Shown here piece by piece: positions 16,895 to 26,656 of a stretch of 64,000 nucleotides of DNA. Both the position numbers and the translations under genes were made by a program. The first letter of the stretch is position 1. Every line of letters starts with the position of its first letter. Source of the DNA: Corynebacterium sp. MSK008 (lineage in GTDB: Bacteria; Actinomycetota; Actinomycetes; Mycobacteriales; Mycobacteriaceae). A model generated the notes under the pieces. The model searched no databases. It was not told where the DNA came from and was given only the letters and a program-made list of their open reading frames with translations. The stretch spans positions 1 to 64,000 of the forward strand of contig NZ_JASPJX010000002.1 of the NCBI RefSeq assembly GCF_030232585.1, in the 5' to 3' direction.

Positions 16895-17572
16895 ATGCGG
16901 CGAAGAATAAACCACGAGCAGCGGGCTTCCACCAAGATCCACCAGCTCACCGCGTCGCGGCGCAAAATTGCGGAGGCGTACGAGGTAGAGCGCCTGCGCA
17001 TCGAGCGCGACTTGCACGACGGCGCGCAGCAGCATTTCGTGGCCGCGGCGATGAAGCTGGGTGAGGCCAGGCTCGACGTCGATTCGCCGCTTCTCGACGA
17101 CGCCGCGCGCGACCTCCACAACGGCCTCGATGCACTCAGGAGAACCGTGCGCGGCATCCACCCGCGCGAGCTATCGGACCACGGGCTCATCGCCGCGATC
17201 GAAACGGCCGCCGCGCAGTACGGCCCGCACGTCACGGTCCGCGCGCCGCACGCGCTGCCGCGTATCGACGACTCCGTCACCGCCGCCGCCTACTTCTTCA
17301 CCGCCGAAGCACTCACCAACGCCGCGAAGCATGCACCACAGCAACCGGTCAGCGTGTTAGTGACCTGCGACCACACCTTGAACATCTCGGTCACCGACCA
17401 GGGCGGCGGCAACGCGCGCATCACCCCTGGCGGTGGGCTCGACGGGATGCGGGAACGGATCGCGGCGTTCGGCGGCGAGCTGGAACTGCACTCGCCGGCC
17501 GGTGGCCCCACCACCGTTGCCGCGCGTATTCCGTTGCTGTTGTTCCGGGGAGAAAGTGGGATTGTGCCATGA
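16895..17572 (+). CDS. Soluble NarL-family sensor histidine kinase
   Basis: 225 aa. The HisKA_3 dimerisation domain has RDLHDGAQQH with phospho-acceptor His41. The HATPase domain shows the N-box AEALTNAAKHA near 135 and G-boxes VTDQGGGN and GGGLDGMRERI. There is no membrane segment or sensor domain, so it either senses in the cytosol or receives a signal from the adjacent transporter. It overlaps the response regulator by 4 bases. Confidence 0.9.
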   Translation: MRRRINHEQRASTKIHQLTASRRKIAEAYEVERLRIERDLHDGAQQHFVAAAMKLGEARLDVDSPLLDDAARDLHNGLDALRRTVRGIHPRELSDHGLIAAIETAAAQYGPHVTVRAPHALPRIDDSVTAAAYFFTAEALTNAAKHAPQQPVSVLVTCDHTLNISVTDQGGGNARITPGGGLDGMRERIAAFGGELELHSPAGGPTTVAARIPLLLFRGESGIVP

Positions 17573-18213
17573 GGATTGCCATCGCGGACGACTCCGCACT
17601 GCTGCGGGAAGGCGTTGCCGGCCTACTCACCCGGCGCGGCCACGAGGTTGTGGCGCAGGTGGGCAGCGCAGATCAGGTACAGGGGGTCGTCGATACGCAT
17701 GCGCCCGACCTGGTGATCACAGACGTGCGGATGCCACCGAACATGCGTGACGACGGCCTCCAAGCCGCACTGGCGCTACGCAAGCAGGGCCCGATCAACG
17801 TGCTGGTGCTCTCGCAGTACGTCGCGCCCGCCTACGCGCGGGAACTGTTCTCCGGTGGCGACGGCGGCACCGGCTACCTGCTCAAGGACCGTGTCGCCGA
17901 AGTGAAAGACTTCATCCAGGCGTGCGAAACCGTGGCGACCGGCGGTGTGGTTATCGACCCGGACGTCGCCAGCGCATTGATGGCCGCGAGCTCGCGTTGG
18001 CTGACCACGCTCACCCCGCGCGAGATGGAGGTACTCGAGCACATGGCGGAGGGCCTGTCCAACGCGCAGATCGCCGAGAAGCTCTACCTCTCTGGCGCAG
18101 CGGTGGCGAAGCACGTTTCCAGTATCTTCTCCAAGCTGGGTCTCACCCCGGACGAGGACAACCGTCGAGTACGGGCAATCCTGATGTACCTGGCAGAACG
18201 TGGAGTTGGGTAG
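17569..18213 (+). CDS. LuxR/NarL-family response regulator
   Basis: 214 aa. The receiver domain has Asp7-Asp8, phospho-acceptor Asp52 (VITDVRMPP) and Lys106 (YLLKDRV). The C-terminal LuxR-type HTH (about 145-210) reads LTPREMEVLEHMAEGLSNAQ with LSGAAVAKHVSSIFSKL. It is the partner of the kinase at 16895. The likely target is the divergent ABC operon. It runs straight towards aftA with a 20-bp gap, so read-through into the arabinan genes is possible. Confidence 0.92.
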   Translation: MRIAIADDSALLREGVAGLLTRRGHEVVAQVGSADQVQGVVDTHAPDLVITDVRMPPNMRDDGLQAALALRKQGPINVLVLSQYVAPAYARELFSGGDGGTGYLLKDRVAEVKDFIQACETVATGGVVIDPDVASALMAASSRWLTTLTPREMEVLEHMAEGLSNAQIAEKLYLSGAAVAKHVSSIFSKLGLTPDEDNRRVRAILMYLAERGVG

Positions 18214-18233
18214 CGTATGCGAAACTGTTACGT

Positions 18234-20063
18234 ATGACTACCGCTTACCACCCCGACGAGCAGTCGGTCGGGCAAACTGCTGCCCGGACCGTCGCAGCCG
18301 GGCTCGCCGGCGGCGTGATCGCCCTGGCCGCCTGGTTCGTGCTGCACAAGATCTCGCTGCCGGCGTTTAACACGTCGATGGTGACCAGGTCTTTGGCCAC
18401 CGCCGCGTCCTTCGTCTGCATCGGCGTCGGCGTCGTTCTGGCTGTGCTGTGGACGAAGGGCAAGAAGCCCTGGATTTCCTCGGCCGTGATGTCGTTGGTG
18501 CCGGCGGGGCTGGTGGTGTCGTCGATCGGCATCCCTCTGGGCGCGACCCGGCTGTACCTGGACGGTATCCAGGTGGACCAGGGCTTCCGCACCCAGTTCC
18601 TGTCGCGCATGACGGAGAACCTGGGCCACGCGGATATGGCGTACAAGGACCTGCCCACCTTCTACCCCATGGGCTGGTTCTGGCTGGGCGGCCGCACCGC
18701 CAACGTGCTGGGTATGCAGGGCTGGGAGGTGTACCAGCCGTTCGCGATCGCGACGCTGGCGGCGGCCGCGGCGATGCTCACACCGGTGTGGCGCAGGCTC
18801 ACCGGCTCGCTGCCCACCGCGCTCGCGATTGCCACGGTGACCACGGCGGTTGTGCTCACGGAGGTGCCGGAGGAGCCCTACGCGGCGGTGGTGGCCATGT
18901 TCGTGCCGGCGGCGGCGGTGATGTCCTACCGGGCGGTCAACGGCTCGTGGGCGTCCACTATTGCACTGGCCCTCTACCTGGGTATTTCCGCCAGCTTCTA
19001 CACCTTGTTCACTGCGATTGCGGCGCTGACCATGGTGGTGCTGGCCGTCATCCACGCCTTTACCAAGCACTCCATTCAGCCGCTGGTGCACCTGCTGGTC
19101 ACGGGCCTGGGCTCGCTCGCTATCGCCGCGATCTCCTGGGGCCCGTACGTCTGGCGTGTGATCACCGGCGACGAGCAGCTGGAGTCCACGGCGAATCACT
19201 TCCTGCCCATCGAAGGCACGTACTTCCCGCTGCCGTTCCTGTCGTTCTCGCTGATCGGGCTGTTGTCCATGATCGGGTTGATCTACCTGATTTACAGGAT
19301 CAAGGAGCCTGAGTTGGCGGCCCTTGGTGCGTCGATAGGCGTGTGCTACCTGTGGGCGCTCGCGTCGATGGCGATCACCCTGCTGGGCACCTCTCTTTTG
19401 GGCTTCCGCCTCGAGGTGCTGATTGTGGCGCTGTTTGCCACCCTCGGCGTGATTGCGATCTCGGAGTTCGGGCTGAACAAGTACACCACCGCCGTCGCCG
19501 CGATCCTGGCGGTGGGTGCGCTGCAGATGGTGCAGAACATCCCGGTGGAAAACGAGGACTACATCGACCAGGCCTACGCCGACACCGACGGCAACGGCGA
19601 GCGCGCGGACCGCTTCCCGCCGGACGCGGGCCGCTACTACCAGGAGATGGCCGACTTCATCGAGGAACACGGCCACATGAAGAACGACGCGGTGATCTAC
19701 ACCGACGAGATCAACTTCATGGCCTTCCAGCCCTTCTACGCGTTTAACGCCTACACCAGCCACTACGCCAACCCGCTGGGTGAGTTCGAGCACCGCAACG
19801 ACGAGCTGAAGCAGTGGGCGGAGATCTCCTACGACGATCCGGAGAAGTTCACCGAGGCGGTGGACAACTCGCAGTGGGAGCCGCCGGTGGCGTTCGTGTT
19901 CCGCGACAACGGCAAGGACGGGCTGAAGACCCACATCGCGCACGACATTTACCCGAGCCAGCCGAATGTGCGCTACGAGGGCCTGTTCTTCAACCCAGAC
20001 GCATTTACCCAGGACTGGGACGTCGAGCAGTTCGGCCCGTTTGCTGTGGCGGTGAGGAAGTAA
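18234..20063 (+). CDS. aftA: Galactan 5-O-arabinofuranosyltransferase AftA
   Basis: 609 aa GT-C glycosyltransferase that transfers the first arabinofuranose from decaprenyl-phospho-arabinose to galactan. Multiple membrane helices fill residues 20-420, followed by a C-terminal extracytoplasmic domain (about 425-609). Family features seen are the LDGIQVDQGFRTQFLSRMTE loop with its acidic residues after the third helix, and the PTFYPMGWFWLGGR motif. ATG 18234 is preferred over the far longer open frame because the homologous N-terminus starts there. The downstream emb gene starts 2 bases after its stop. Confidence 0.94.
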   Translation: MTTAYHPDEQSVGQTAARTVAAGLAGGVIALAAWFVLHKISLPAFNTSMVTRSLATAASFVCIGVGVVLAVLWTKGKKPWISSAVMSLVPAGLVVSSIGIPLGATRLYLDGIQVDQGFRTQFLSRMTENLGHADMAYKDLPTFYPMGWFWLGGRTANVLGMQGWEVYQPFAIATLAAAAAMLTPVWRRLTGSLPTALAIATVTTAVVLTEVPEEPYAAVVAMFVPAAAVMSYRAVNGSWASTIALALYLGISASFYTLFTAIAALTMVVLAVIHAFTKHSIQPLVHLLVTGLGSLAIAAISWGPYVWRVITGDEQLESTANHFLPIEGTYFPLPFLSFSLIGLLSMIGLIYLIYRIKEPELAALGASIGVCYLWALASMAITLLGTSLLGFRLEVLIVALFATLGVIAISEFGLNKYTTAVAAILAVGALQMVQNIPVENEDYIDQAYADTDGNGERADRFPPDAGRYYQEMADFIEEHGHMKNDAVIYTDEINFMAFQPFYAFNAYTSHYANPLGEFEHRNDELKQWAEISYDDPEKFTEAVDNSQWEPPVAFVFRDNGKDGLKTHIAHDIYPSQPNVRYEGLFFNPDAFTQDWDVEQFGPFAVAVRK

Positions 20064-20064
20064 G

Positions 20065-23000
20065 GTGTCCGCTGTGAAAAGAGTCCAGACCACCGCGACT
20101 GTCGCGGGTTTGATCGCGTTTGTCCTGCTGTTGCTCGTGCCGTTTCTGCCGGTCAAGCAGACGGAATCTTCCGTGTCGTGGCCGCAGAATGGCTCGGTGG
20201 CGTCCGTGAACGCGCCGCTGATTTCGCTGGCGCCGCAGCAGCTCGATGTCACCGTGCCGCTTTCGGCTATCGACGAGCTCCGCGAGGGCCAGTCGTTGCT
20301 TTTGGGCACGCTGCCTGAGGGTTCCCCGAAGGCCAGCGACCGCGGTTTCTTTGTCACCTCGCCCGACGGCGGCCTTGTGGTCAGCTCGCTGAACGAGGTG
20401 CTGCTGCAGCTCACCCCGGCGCAGGTGGCGAAGCTCCCGGATGACGCGAAGCTTGAGGCCCACCTTGCGCACGACCTCACCACCGTGGAGGTCCCGGGAA
20501 CCGAATACTCCGACGATGAGGATTACCGCCCGCAGCTCACCGGCATCTACACCGAGCTCAAGGATGAGCAGCAGCTTATTAGCGCAGGCCTGTCGGCCCA
20601 CGTCGACATCAACTCCCGCTTCACCTCCCAGCCGACTCTGATCAAGACGCTGGCGATGGTGCTCGGACTGATCAGCGCACTGATCTCCCTGGCCGCGCTG
20701 CGGAAAATGGACCGCCCAGCCCCGCGCCTGCGCCGCCAGGGGCTCAAGCCTCTCGACGGCCTGGTGGCCGCCGTACTCGGCTTCTGGCACATCTTCGGCG
20801 CCAACACCTCCGACGACGGCTACCTGCTCACCATGGCGCGCGTGGCCGCCAACACGGACTACATGGCCAACTACTACCGCTGGTACGGCGTGCCGGAGGC
20901 ACCGTTCGGCTCGCCGTTCTACGACCTGCTGGCGTTGCTGTCGCAGGTCACCACGGCGTCGATGTGGATGCGCCTGCCGGCGCTGTTTGCGGGCTTGGGC
21001 ACGTGGTGGCTGCTCTCACGCGAGATCCTGCCGAAGCTCGGCCCCGCGGTTGCTGAAAGAAGGGTCGCCCACTGGACTGCGGCGCTGGTGTTCCTGGCGT
21101 TCTGGCTGCCGTACAACAACGGCACCCGTCCGGAGCCGATCATCGCGTTTGGCCTGATGGCCACCTGGGCGCTGTTTGAGCGCGCCATGGAAACCGACCG
21201 CCTGGTCCCCGCCGCGTGGGGCACCGTGGTGGCGGCGCTGACCCTGGCGTGCGGCCCGACCGGCCTCGCGGCTGTGGGCGTGTTCCTGATTTCTTTGCCC
21301 TGGGTGTTGGGGACCATTGGGCGTCGAGAGGCAAAGCTTGCGAACGTCGCGCCGTTTATGGGCGCGGGCATGGCTGTGATGGCGCCGGTGTTCAAGGACC
21401 AGACACTGGCGAGTGTGCTGGAGGCGACCGCGGTGCGCTCCGAGGTGGGCCCCGCAATGCACTGGTTTGAGGAGTGGAGCCGCTACTCCGTGCTGTTCGA
21501 GCAGACGGTGGACGGCTCATTGGCGCGCCGCTTCCCCATGTTCGTGCTGCTTCTGTGCATCGGCCTGACCCTGTGGTGGTTCGCCCGAGGCGGTGAAAGG
21601 ACAAAGACCGCGCAGCGCATGATGCTGATCATCGGCTTTTCCACCTTCTTCCTCATGTTCACGCCGACGAAGTGGACCCACCACTTCGGCATCTACGCGG
21701 GCCTCGGCGCGGCGATCGCGGCGTACGGGTCGGTGGTGCTCTCGCGCATCGCACTCCAGTCCAAGCGCAACCGCTCCTTTGCCACGGCCGCGGTGCTGTT
21801 CCTGCTGGCCCTGACGCTGGCGGGCTGGAACGGCTGGTGGTACGTGTCCTCCTACGCGGTGCCATGGTGGGACCGCACCCCGCAGCTGAAGGCCGTGGAG
21901 TTCAACACCATTGTCCTGGCCATCGCGCTCGTGGTGTTCGTGGTGGGCGTGGTGCAGTCCATGCGCCCGCCGAAGCCTGTGGACGCCTCCCGCTGGGCCG
22001 GCGTCATGTCCGCCCCCATCGCCGTGGCGGCGGCGCTGATTGTGGCGCTGTCCTGCCTGACGTTTGTGAAGTCCTTCATCTCCCAGGCACCGGACTACTC
22101 GGTGGGCATGGGCAACGTGCGCACCTTCGCGGGCGAGCGTTGCGCCCAGGGCGCGGACGTGCTGTTGGAGGAGGACACCAACGACGCATTCCTTTCGCCT
22201 ATCGACGGCGTCCCGCTCGGCCGCTCCCTGGATTCCGGCGACAACCACGGGTTCCACCCCGACGGCGTGCCGGCCTTCATCGCGTCCGAAAACGCCGACA
22301 CGTCGGATTCGAGCAACCAGCAGATCCAGGACGACGACACCGCCGACGTGGACCCCAGCTCCGACGAGGCGCAGTCCACCTCGCGCGTGAACACGCAGGG
22401 CAACCGACCGCGCTCGATGCGCGGCGTGAACGGTTCGACGGTGCGCCTGCCGTTCGGCCTGGACTACACCCGCGTGCCCGTGCTGGGCACCTTCGAGGAC
22501 GAGCCGACCCAGTCGGCCGAGCTGGAAACCTCCTGGTTCGACCTGCCATCCGTTTCCGAGGAGCGCCCGCTGCTGGTGACGTCCGTGGCCGGCCGCATCA
22601 AGCACCACGACATCAACGGCATCGAGCAGGAGGGCAACGAGCTGGAGCTGCAGTACGGCCGCAAGACTGACGGTGGCGTGCAGAAGCTCGGCGCGGTGGA
22701 GATGCTGGACCAGGGCCCGACCCCGCAGTGGCGCAACCTGCGCTACCCAATTGCAGACCTGCCCGAGGAGGCTGACGTGGTGCGCCTGGTGGCCAAGGAC
22801 ACCTCCTTGGCGGAGAAGGACTGGCTGGCCGTGACCCCGCTACGCAACCCGAAGCTTACGGAGCTGAACACCATGTTCGACTCCGAAACCCCGGGCCTTC
22901 TGGACTGGACGGTGGCGTTCCAGTACCCCTGCCAGCGCCCCTTCTACCACCACGCAGGCGTGGACGAGATCCCGGAGTTCCGCATCATGCCGGACGCCCC

Positions 23001-23262
23001 GGGCAAGGAGCAGCTCTCCGGGTTCATGGACTTCCTCGGCGGCGGCTCGCTCGCCCCGGTTGAGGCCGTGAACACCTCCTACGAGGTGCCGGGCTACCTC
23101 AGGGGCGACTGGCAGCGCGACTGGGGTTCTGTGGCCAAGTACGAGCGCCGCACCAACTCCGCCGGCGAGGCCCCCGCCCTGGCGCAGGTGGACCTGGAAG
23201 AAACCACCAGGTGGGGCCTGTACACTCCTGGACCGATGAAGGTGCGCGACCCGGACGAATAA
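20065..23262 (+). CDS. emb: Arabinosyltransferase Emb (EmbC/A/B family)
   Basis: 1065 aa GT-C enzyme that extends arabinan with decaprenyl-phospho-arabinose. An N-terminal helix is followed by an extracytoplasmic jelly-roll-like domain (about 30-190), then the membrane core with the catalytic loop FGANTSDDGYLLTMARVA near 250, where the acidic DD is the GT-C signature. A large C-terminal carbohydrate-binding domain (about 700-1065) carries LDWTVAFQYPCQRPF. Starts at GTG 20065, directly after the aftA stop. A single Emb replaces the three mycobacterial paralogues, as in other Corynebacterium. Embs are ethambutol targets. Confidence 0.95.
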   Translation: MSAVKRVQTTATVAGLIAFVLLLLVPFLPVKQTESSVSWPQNGSVASVNAPLISLAPQQLDVTVPLSAIDELREGQSLLLGTLPEGSPKASDRGFFVTSPDGGLVVSSLNEVLLQLTPAQVAKLPDDAKLEAHLAHDLTTVEVPGTEYSDDEDYRPQLTGIYTELKDEQQLISAGLSAHVDINSRFTSQPTLIKTLAMVLGLISALISLAALRKMDRPAPRLRRQGLKPLDGLVAAVLGFWHIFGANTSDDGYLLTMARVAANTDYMANYYRWYGVPEAPFGSPFYDLLALLSQVTTASMWMRLPALFAGLGTWWLLSREILPKLGPAVAERRVAHWTAALVFLAFWLPYNNGTRPEPIIAFGLMATWALFERAMETDRLVPAAWGTVVAALTLACGPTGLAAVGVFLISLPWVLGTIGRREAKLANVAPFMGAGMAVMAPVFKDQTLASVLEATAVRSEVGPAMHWFEEWSRYSVLFEQTVDGSLARRFPMFVLLLCIGLTLWWFARGGERTKTAQRMMLIIGFSTFFLMFTPTKWTHHFGIYAGLGAAIAAYGSVVLSRIALQSKRNRSFATAAVLFLLALTLAGWNGWWYVSSYAVPWWDRTPQLKAVEFNTIVLAIALVVFVVGVVQSMRPPKPVDASRWAGVMSAPIAVAAALIVALSCLTFVKSFISQAPDYSVGMGNVRTFAGERCAQGADVLLEEDTNDAFLSPIDGVPLGRSLDSGDNHGFHPDGVPAFIASENADTSDSSNQQIQDDDTADVDPSSDEAQSTSRVNTQGNRPRSMRGVNGSTVRLPFGLDYTRVPVLGTFEDEPTQSAELETSWFDLPSVSEERPLLVTSVAGRIKHHDINGIEQEGNELELQYGRKTDGGVQKLGAVEMLDQGPTPQWRNLRYPIADLPEEADVVRLVAKDTSLAEKDWLAVTPLRNPKLTELNTMFDSETPGLLDWTVAFQYPCQRPFYHHAGVDEIPEFRIMPDAPGKEQLSGFMDFLGGGSLAPVEAVNTSYEVPGYLRGDWQRDWGSVAKYERRTNSAGEAPALAQVDLEETTRWGLYTPGPMKVRDPDE

Positions 23263-23281
23263 AAGGTACAATCCCCTCGCT

Positions 23282-24142
23282 ATGAAACTGCCAAAAATCG
23301 CCGCCGCCGCTGCCCTGCTGTTCTCCCTGGTAGCCACCCCCGCCCAGGCCCAGGCTCAGCAGAGCTGCGCCGCGCACTACCTAGTCGCGGTGCCGGGCGG
23401 CGCCAACACGGCAGAGGGCATCCCGGACTACGTGCCGCACGGCGGCAACGTGTTCATGACCGGCGTGCTCACCCGCCTGGGCACCGGCGGGGAGATTCAG
23501 CCGCGGTGGGTGTCCTACCCCTCCACCCCGTTCGCCACCTCGGAGTACGAGAAGTCCAAGGCGGGCGGCCTCAAGCGCGCACGATCCACTGTATCCCGGC
23601 TGGCCAACGCGTGCCCTAACGCGAAGTTCAGCTTCACCGGCTACTCGCTTGGCGCGGACATCGCCGCCACGATCACCAGCGACATCGCCAATGGGCGCGG
23701 CCCGATCGACCCGGAGCGCGTTTCCGGTGTTGCGCTGTTTGCCAACCCGCACCAGGGCGGCAACGGCGCGGTCCTCTCCGCGGGCACGTCCCCGCATTCG
23801 CGCGGCTCGCTGGGCTCGCTTCCGGACGGCTACGGGGTGCTCGGCCCGCGCGTGCTGGAGATCTGCCGCGTCGACGACCTGGTGTGCTCCATGCAGGAAT
23901 CGCACCGCGGCCTGGTCGCCCCCGCCATGCGCACCAACCTGGCCGCCGGTCGCGTGCCGCTCGCCGAGTTCAACGTGCTGTTCCGTGCGCTCGGTCTGAA
24001 GTCTCTGGGTGTCTTCTCCGACATCGGCTCCCACGGCGGCTACACCCTGGCCCAGCAGCGCGAGGCCAGCAACTGGATCATCGAGCAGTCCCAGGCCCCC
24101 ATCCAAATTCCCGTTCCGGCTGTAGAGTTGGGGCATGAATGA
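23282..24142 (+). CDS. Secreted cutinase-family esterase
   Basis: 286 aa with a clear Sec signal peptide ending at AQAQAQ. The cutinase fold is shown by nucleophile motif FTGYSLGADIA (Ser in GYSLG), the CRVDDLVC loop with catalytic Asp between two Cys, and His in GSHGGY. Mycobacterial Culp homologues hydrolyse esters, phospholipids or other envelope lipids; the substrate here is unknown. It follows emb by 19 bp and overlaps the M13 gene by 8 bases, so it probably belongs to the same transcript. Confidence 0.88.
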   Translation: MKLPKIAAAAALLFSLVATPAQAQAQQSCAAHYLVAVPGGANTAEGIPDYVPHGGNVFMTGVLTRLGTGGEIQPRWVSYPSTPFATSEYEKSKAGGLKRARSTVSRLANACPNAKFSFTGYSLGADIAATITSDIANGRGPIDPERVSGVALFANPHQGGNGAVLSAGTSPHSRGSLGSLPDGYGVLGPRVLEICRVDDLVCSMQESHRGLVAPAMRTNLAAGRVPLAEFNVLFRALGLKSLGVFSDIGSHGGYTLAQQREASNWIIEQSQAPIQIPVPAVELGHE

Positions 24143-26015
24143 CCTCTTTGAGCTTGTAAACGGCGCGTGGGCGAAAACCCACGAAATCCCCGCTGACCGC
24201 GGCATTGACGGCGCGTTCTACGTGCTGCGCGATAAGTCCGAGGAAGATGTCCGCGCCATCCTGGAGGAAGGTGCCGGCTTAGGCGGCGACCTGTTTAAGT
24301 CCTTCATGGACAACCCCGGCGACATCAGCTCCCTCGATCCCGACCTGGCCAGAATCGAGGTCGCGGACGTCGAAGGATTCGTGCGCGGCTTGGGTGAGCT
24401 GGAGCGCGTGGGCATCGGCGGGCCGGTGAGCTACTGGGTGGAAAAGGACTCGCAGGGCGAGGAGTCCGTCGCCTACATTTTCCAGTCCGGCCTGGGGCTG
24501 CCGGACGAGGCATACTACCGCGACGAGGACCACGCGGACACCCTCGCCGCCTACAAGAAGCACGTGGAGAAGATGCTCGGCTTCCTCGAGCCGAAGTACC
24601 TGCAGGGACTCACCCCCGAGATCGCTGCGGAGCGCATCGTCAACCTGGAGACCCAGCTGGCGGCCAGCCACTGGGACGTGGTCAAGGCGCGCGACGCGGT
24701 GGCCACCTACAACCCCACCGACCTTGAACAGATGCCGCCTTTGGTGCGCGTGCTTCTCGACGCCTCCGGTCTTTCCGGCAAAGTCGTCAACATGATGCCG
24801 TCGTTCGTTGAAGACCTGGACGGCATGCTGCGCCGGGAAACACTCGCGGACTGGCAGCTGTGGGCCGCGTGGAACATCCTGCGCTCCCGCGCCGGCGTGC
24901 TCTCCGAGGAGATCGGCAAGGCCAACTTCGAGTTTTATGGAAAGCATCTCTCCGGCGCCACCGAGCAGCGCGACCGGTGGAAGCGTGGGGTGGGGCTCGC
25001 GGAGAGCCTGGTTGGCGAGGATATTGGGCGGAGCTACGTCGAGAAGCATTTCCCGCCCTCCTCCAAGGAGAAGATGCTGGAGCTGGTGGAGTACCTGATC
25101 GCCGCCTACCGCTCCCGCATCCAGCAGCTGGAGTGGATGAGCGAGCCGACGAAGGAGCGCGCGCTGGAGAAGCTCGCGCAGTTCAACGCCAAGATCGGCT
25201 ACCCGGAGAAGTGGCGCAGCTACGACGGCCTGGAGTTCGGCGAGGACCTGGTGGAGAATGTCCGCCGCGGCGCCGCATTCGAGCACGACTACCAGCTGTC
25301 CAAGATCGGCAAGGCCTCTGACCGGCAGGAATGGGTGTCTTCCCCGCAGACAGTCAACGCGTTTTACAACCCGGTGGTCAACGACATCACCTTCCCCGCC
25401 GCGATCCTGCAGCCGCCGTTCTTCGATCCGGACGCTGACGCTGCGGAGAACTTCGGCGCGATCGGCGCGGTGATCGGGCACGAGATCGGCCACGGCTTCG
25501 ATGACCAGGGATCGCGTTACGACGGGCTGGGCAACCTCAACTCCTGGTGGACCGACGAGGACCGCGCCAACTTTGAGCAGCTGACCGCCAAGCTGGTGGG
25601 CCAGTTCAACGGCCTGGTGCCGTCGGTGCTGGAGGGCACGAAAACCAAGGGTGTCAACGGCGAGTTCACCCTCGGCGAGAACATCGGCGACCTCGGCGGC
25701 CTGGGCATCGCCGTGGTGGCCTACAAGAAGTACCTGGAAGACAACGGGCTCGACGACGAGCAGCCGCAGAAGTTCGGCGACTTGGACGGCGAGTTCACCG
25801 GCTTCCAGCGCCTGTTCCTGGCGTGGGCGCGGGTGTGGCGCTCCAAGGCGCGCCCGGAGATGGCCGCGCAGCTGCTCGCCATCGACCCGCACGCGCCGAA
25901 CGAGTTCCGCTGCAACGTCATCGCCGCCAACATCGCCGAGTTCTACGAGGCGTTCGAGGTGGAGCCGGGCTCGAAGATGTGGATCGACCCCGAGGACAGG
26001 GTGACGATTTGGTAG
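24135..26015 (+). CDS. M13-family zinc metallopeptidase (neprilysin/PepO-like)
   Basis: 626 aa. Zinc site HEIGHGFDD has His449, Glu450 and His453; the third ligand Glu515 lies in GENIGDLGG, with the conserved Asp519. NAFYNP and CxxW-like family features are present, including the substrate-binding VNAFYNPVVND. No signal peptide or membrane anchor is seen, so it is likely cytosolic, as for bacterial PepO-type enzymes. It overlaps the cutinase gene (8 bases) and the next gene, suggesting coupled translation. Confidence 0.93.
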   Translation: MNDLFELVNGAWAKTHEIPADRGIDGAFYVLRDKSEEDVRAILEEGAGLGGDLFKSFMDNPGDISSLDPDLARIEVADVEGFVRGLGELERVGIGGPVSYWVEKDSQGEESVAYIFQSGLGLPDEAYYRDEDHADTLAAYKKHVEKMLGFLEPKYLQGLTPEIAAERIVNLETQLAASHWDVVKARDAVATYNPTDLEQMPPLVRVLLDASGLSGKVVNMMPSFVEDLDGMLRRETLADWQLWAAWNILRSRAGVLSEEIGKANFEFYGKHLSGATEQRDRWKRGVGLAESLVGEDIGRSYVEKHFPPSSKEKMLELVEYLIAAYRSRIQQLEWMSEPTKERALEKLAQFNAKIGYPEKWRSYDGLEFGEDLVENVRRGAAFEHDYQLSKIGKASDRQEWVSSPQTVNAFYNPVVNDITFPAAILQPPFFDPDADAAENFGAIGAVIGHEIGHGFDDQGSRYDGLGNLNSWWTDEDRANFEQLTAKLVGQFNGLVPSVLEGTKTKGVNGEFTLGENIGDLGGLGIAVVAYKKYLEDNGLDDEQPQKFGDLDGEFTGFQRLFLAWARVWRSKARPEMAAQLLAIDPHAPNEFRCNVIAANIAEFYEAFEVEPGSKMWIDPEDRVTIW

Positions 26016-26656
26016 AGCACATCAACGAACAGGGCGACCCGAACTTCAACGTCGGCGGGGTCAAACGCGACATGCCGCCGGAGCTGCAGCTGGAGCAGCT
26101 GGCGTCCTACATGCACGCCACCTACGAGGACGGGCCGAACTACCTGGCGCTGTTGCCGGACCGCATCACCCACGCCGCGATGCTCATGCTCGGCACCGCC
26201 GTCGACCACGCCCTGCCAGCAACAAAGTGGGCCGGCGGGGTCACAGTGGAGCCCCACGAGCTGGGCACTGTGTTCCGCCCGTCGGAGCCGAACGGCCGGT
26301 GGGCAGTCTCGCTTTGGGACGGCCCTGCCAACGCCAAAGACATGCTCTGGCGCCCGGACGTCGCCGCCGCCGCGGAGCTGTCCGGCACCACGATCTTGGA
26401 CATGGACTCCGTGGCAGACGCAGCAAAGGCAGTTGAATTGGTCGGCGCCGAGGTGGTGTGGGCACTCGGGGATGTAGCGCTGCCGCCGGCAGATCGCTAC
26501 ATCGTCACCTTCCCCAACCGCCAGCCCTCAGTGGACGGGTTGATCCAGGTCAGGGCAGGATCGGGTCTCGAGGGCACCGAGTACCACGCCGACGGGTTCA
26601 TCTCCACGCCGGCGGAGATCCGCCGCCGGGTCCAGGACGCTGCAGAGTTGCTTTAG
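26009..26656 (+). CDS. Conserved hypothetical protein downstream of the M13 peptidase
   Basis: 215 aa if translation begins at TTG 26009, which has AGGGTGA just upstream and overlaps the M13 stop by 7 bases. The frame is open further back, but the upstream codons only mirror the M13 gene. The protein is soluble, with tryptophan-rich stretches (RWAVSLWDGPANAKDMLW) and a C-terminal VQDAAELL tail. Family not recognised. Position and overlap suggest co-expression with the peptidase and the arabinan genes. Confidence 0.68.
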   Translation: MVEHINEQGDPNFNVGGVKRDMPPELQLEQLASYMHATYEDGPNYLALLPDRITHAAMLMLGTAVDHALPATKWAGGVTVEPHELGTVFRPSEPNGRWAVSLWDGPANAKDMLWRPDVAAAAELSGTTILDMDSVADAAKAVELVGAEVVWALGDVALPPADRYIVTFPNRQPSVDGLIQVRAGSGLEGTEYHADGFISTPAEIRRRVQDAAELL

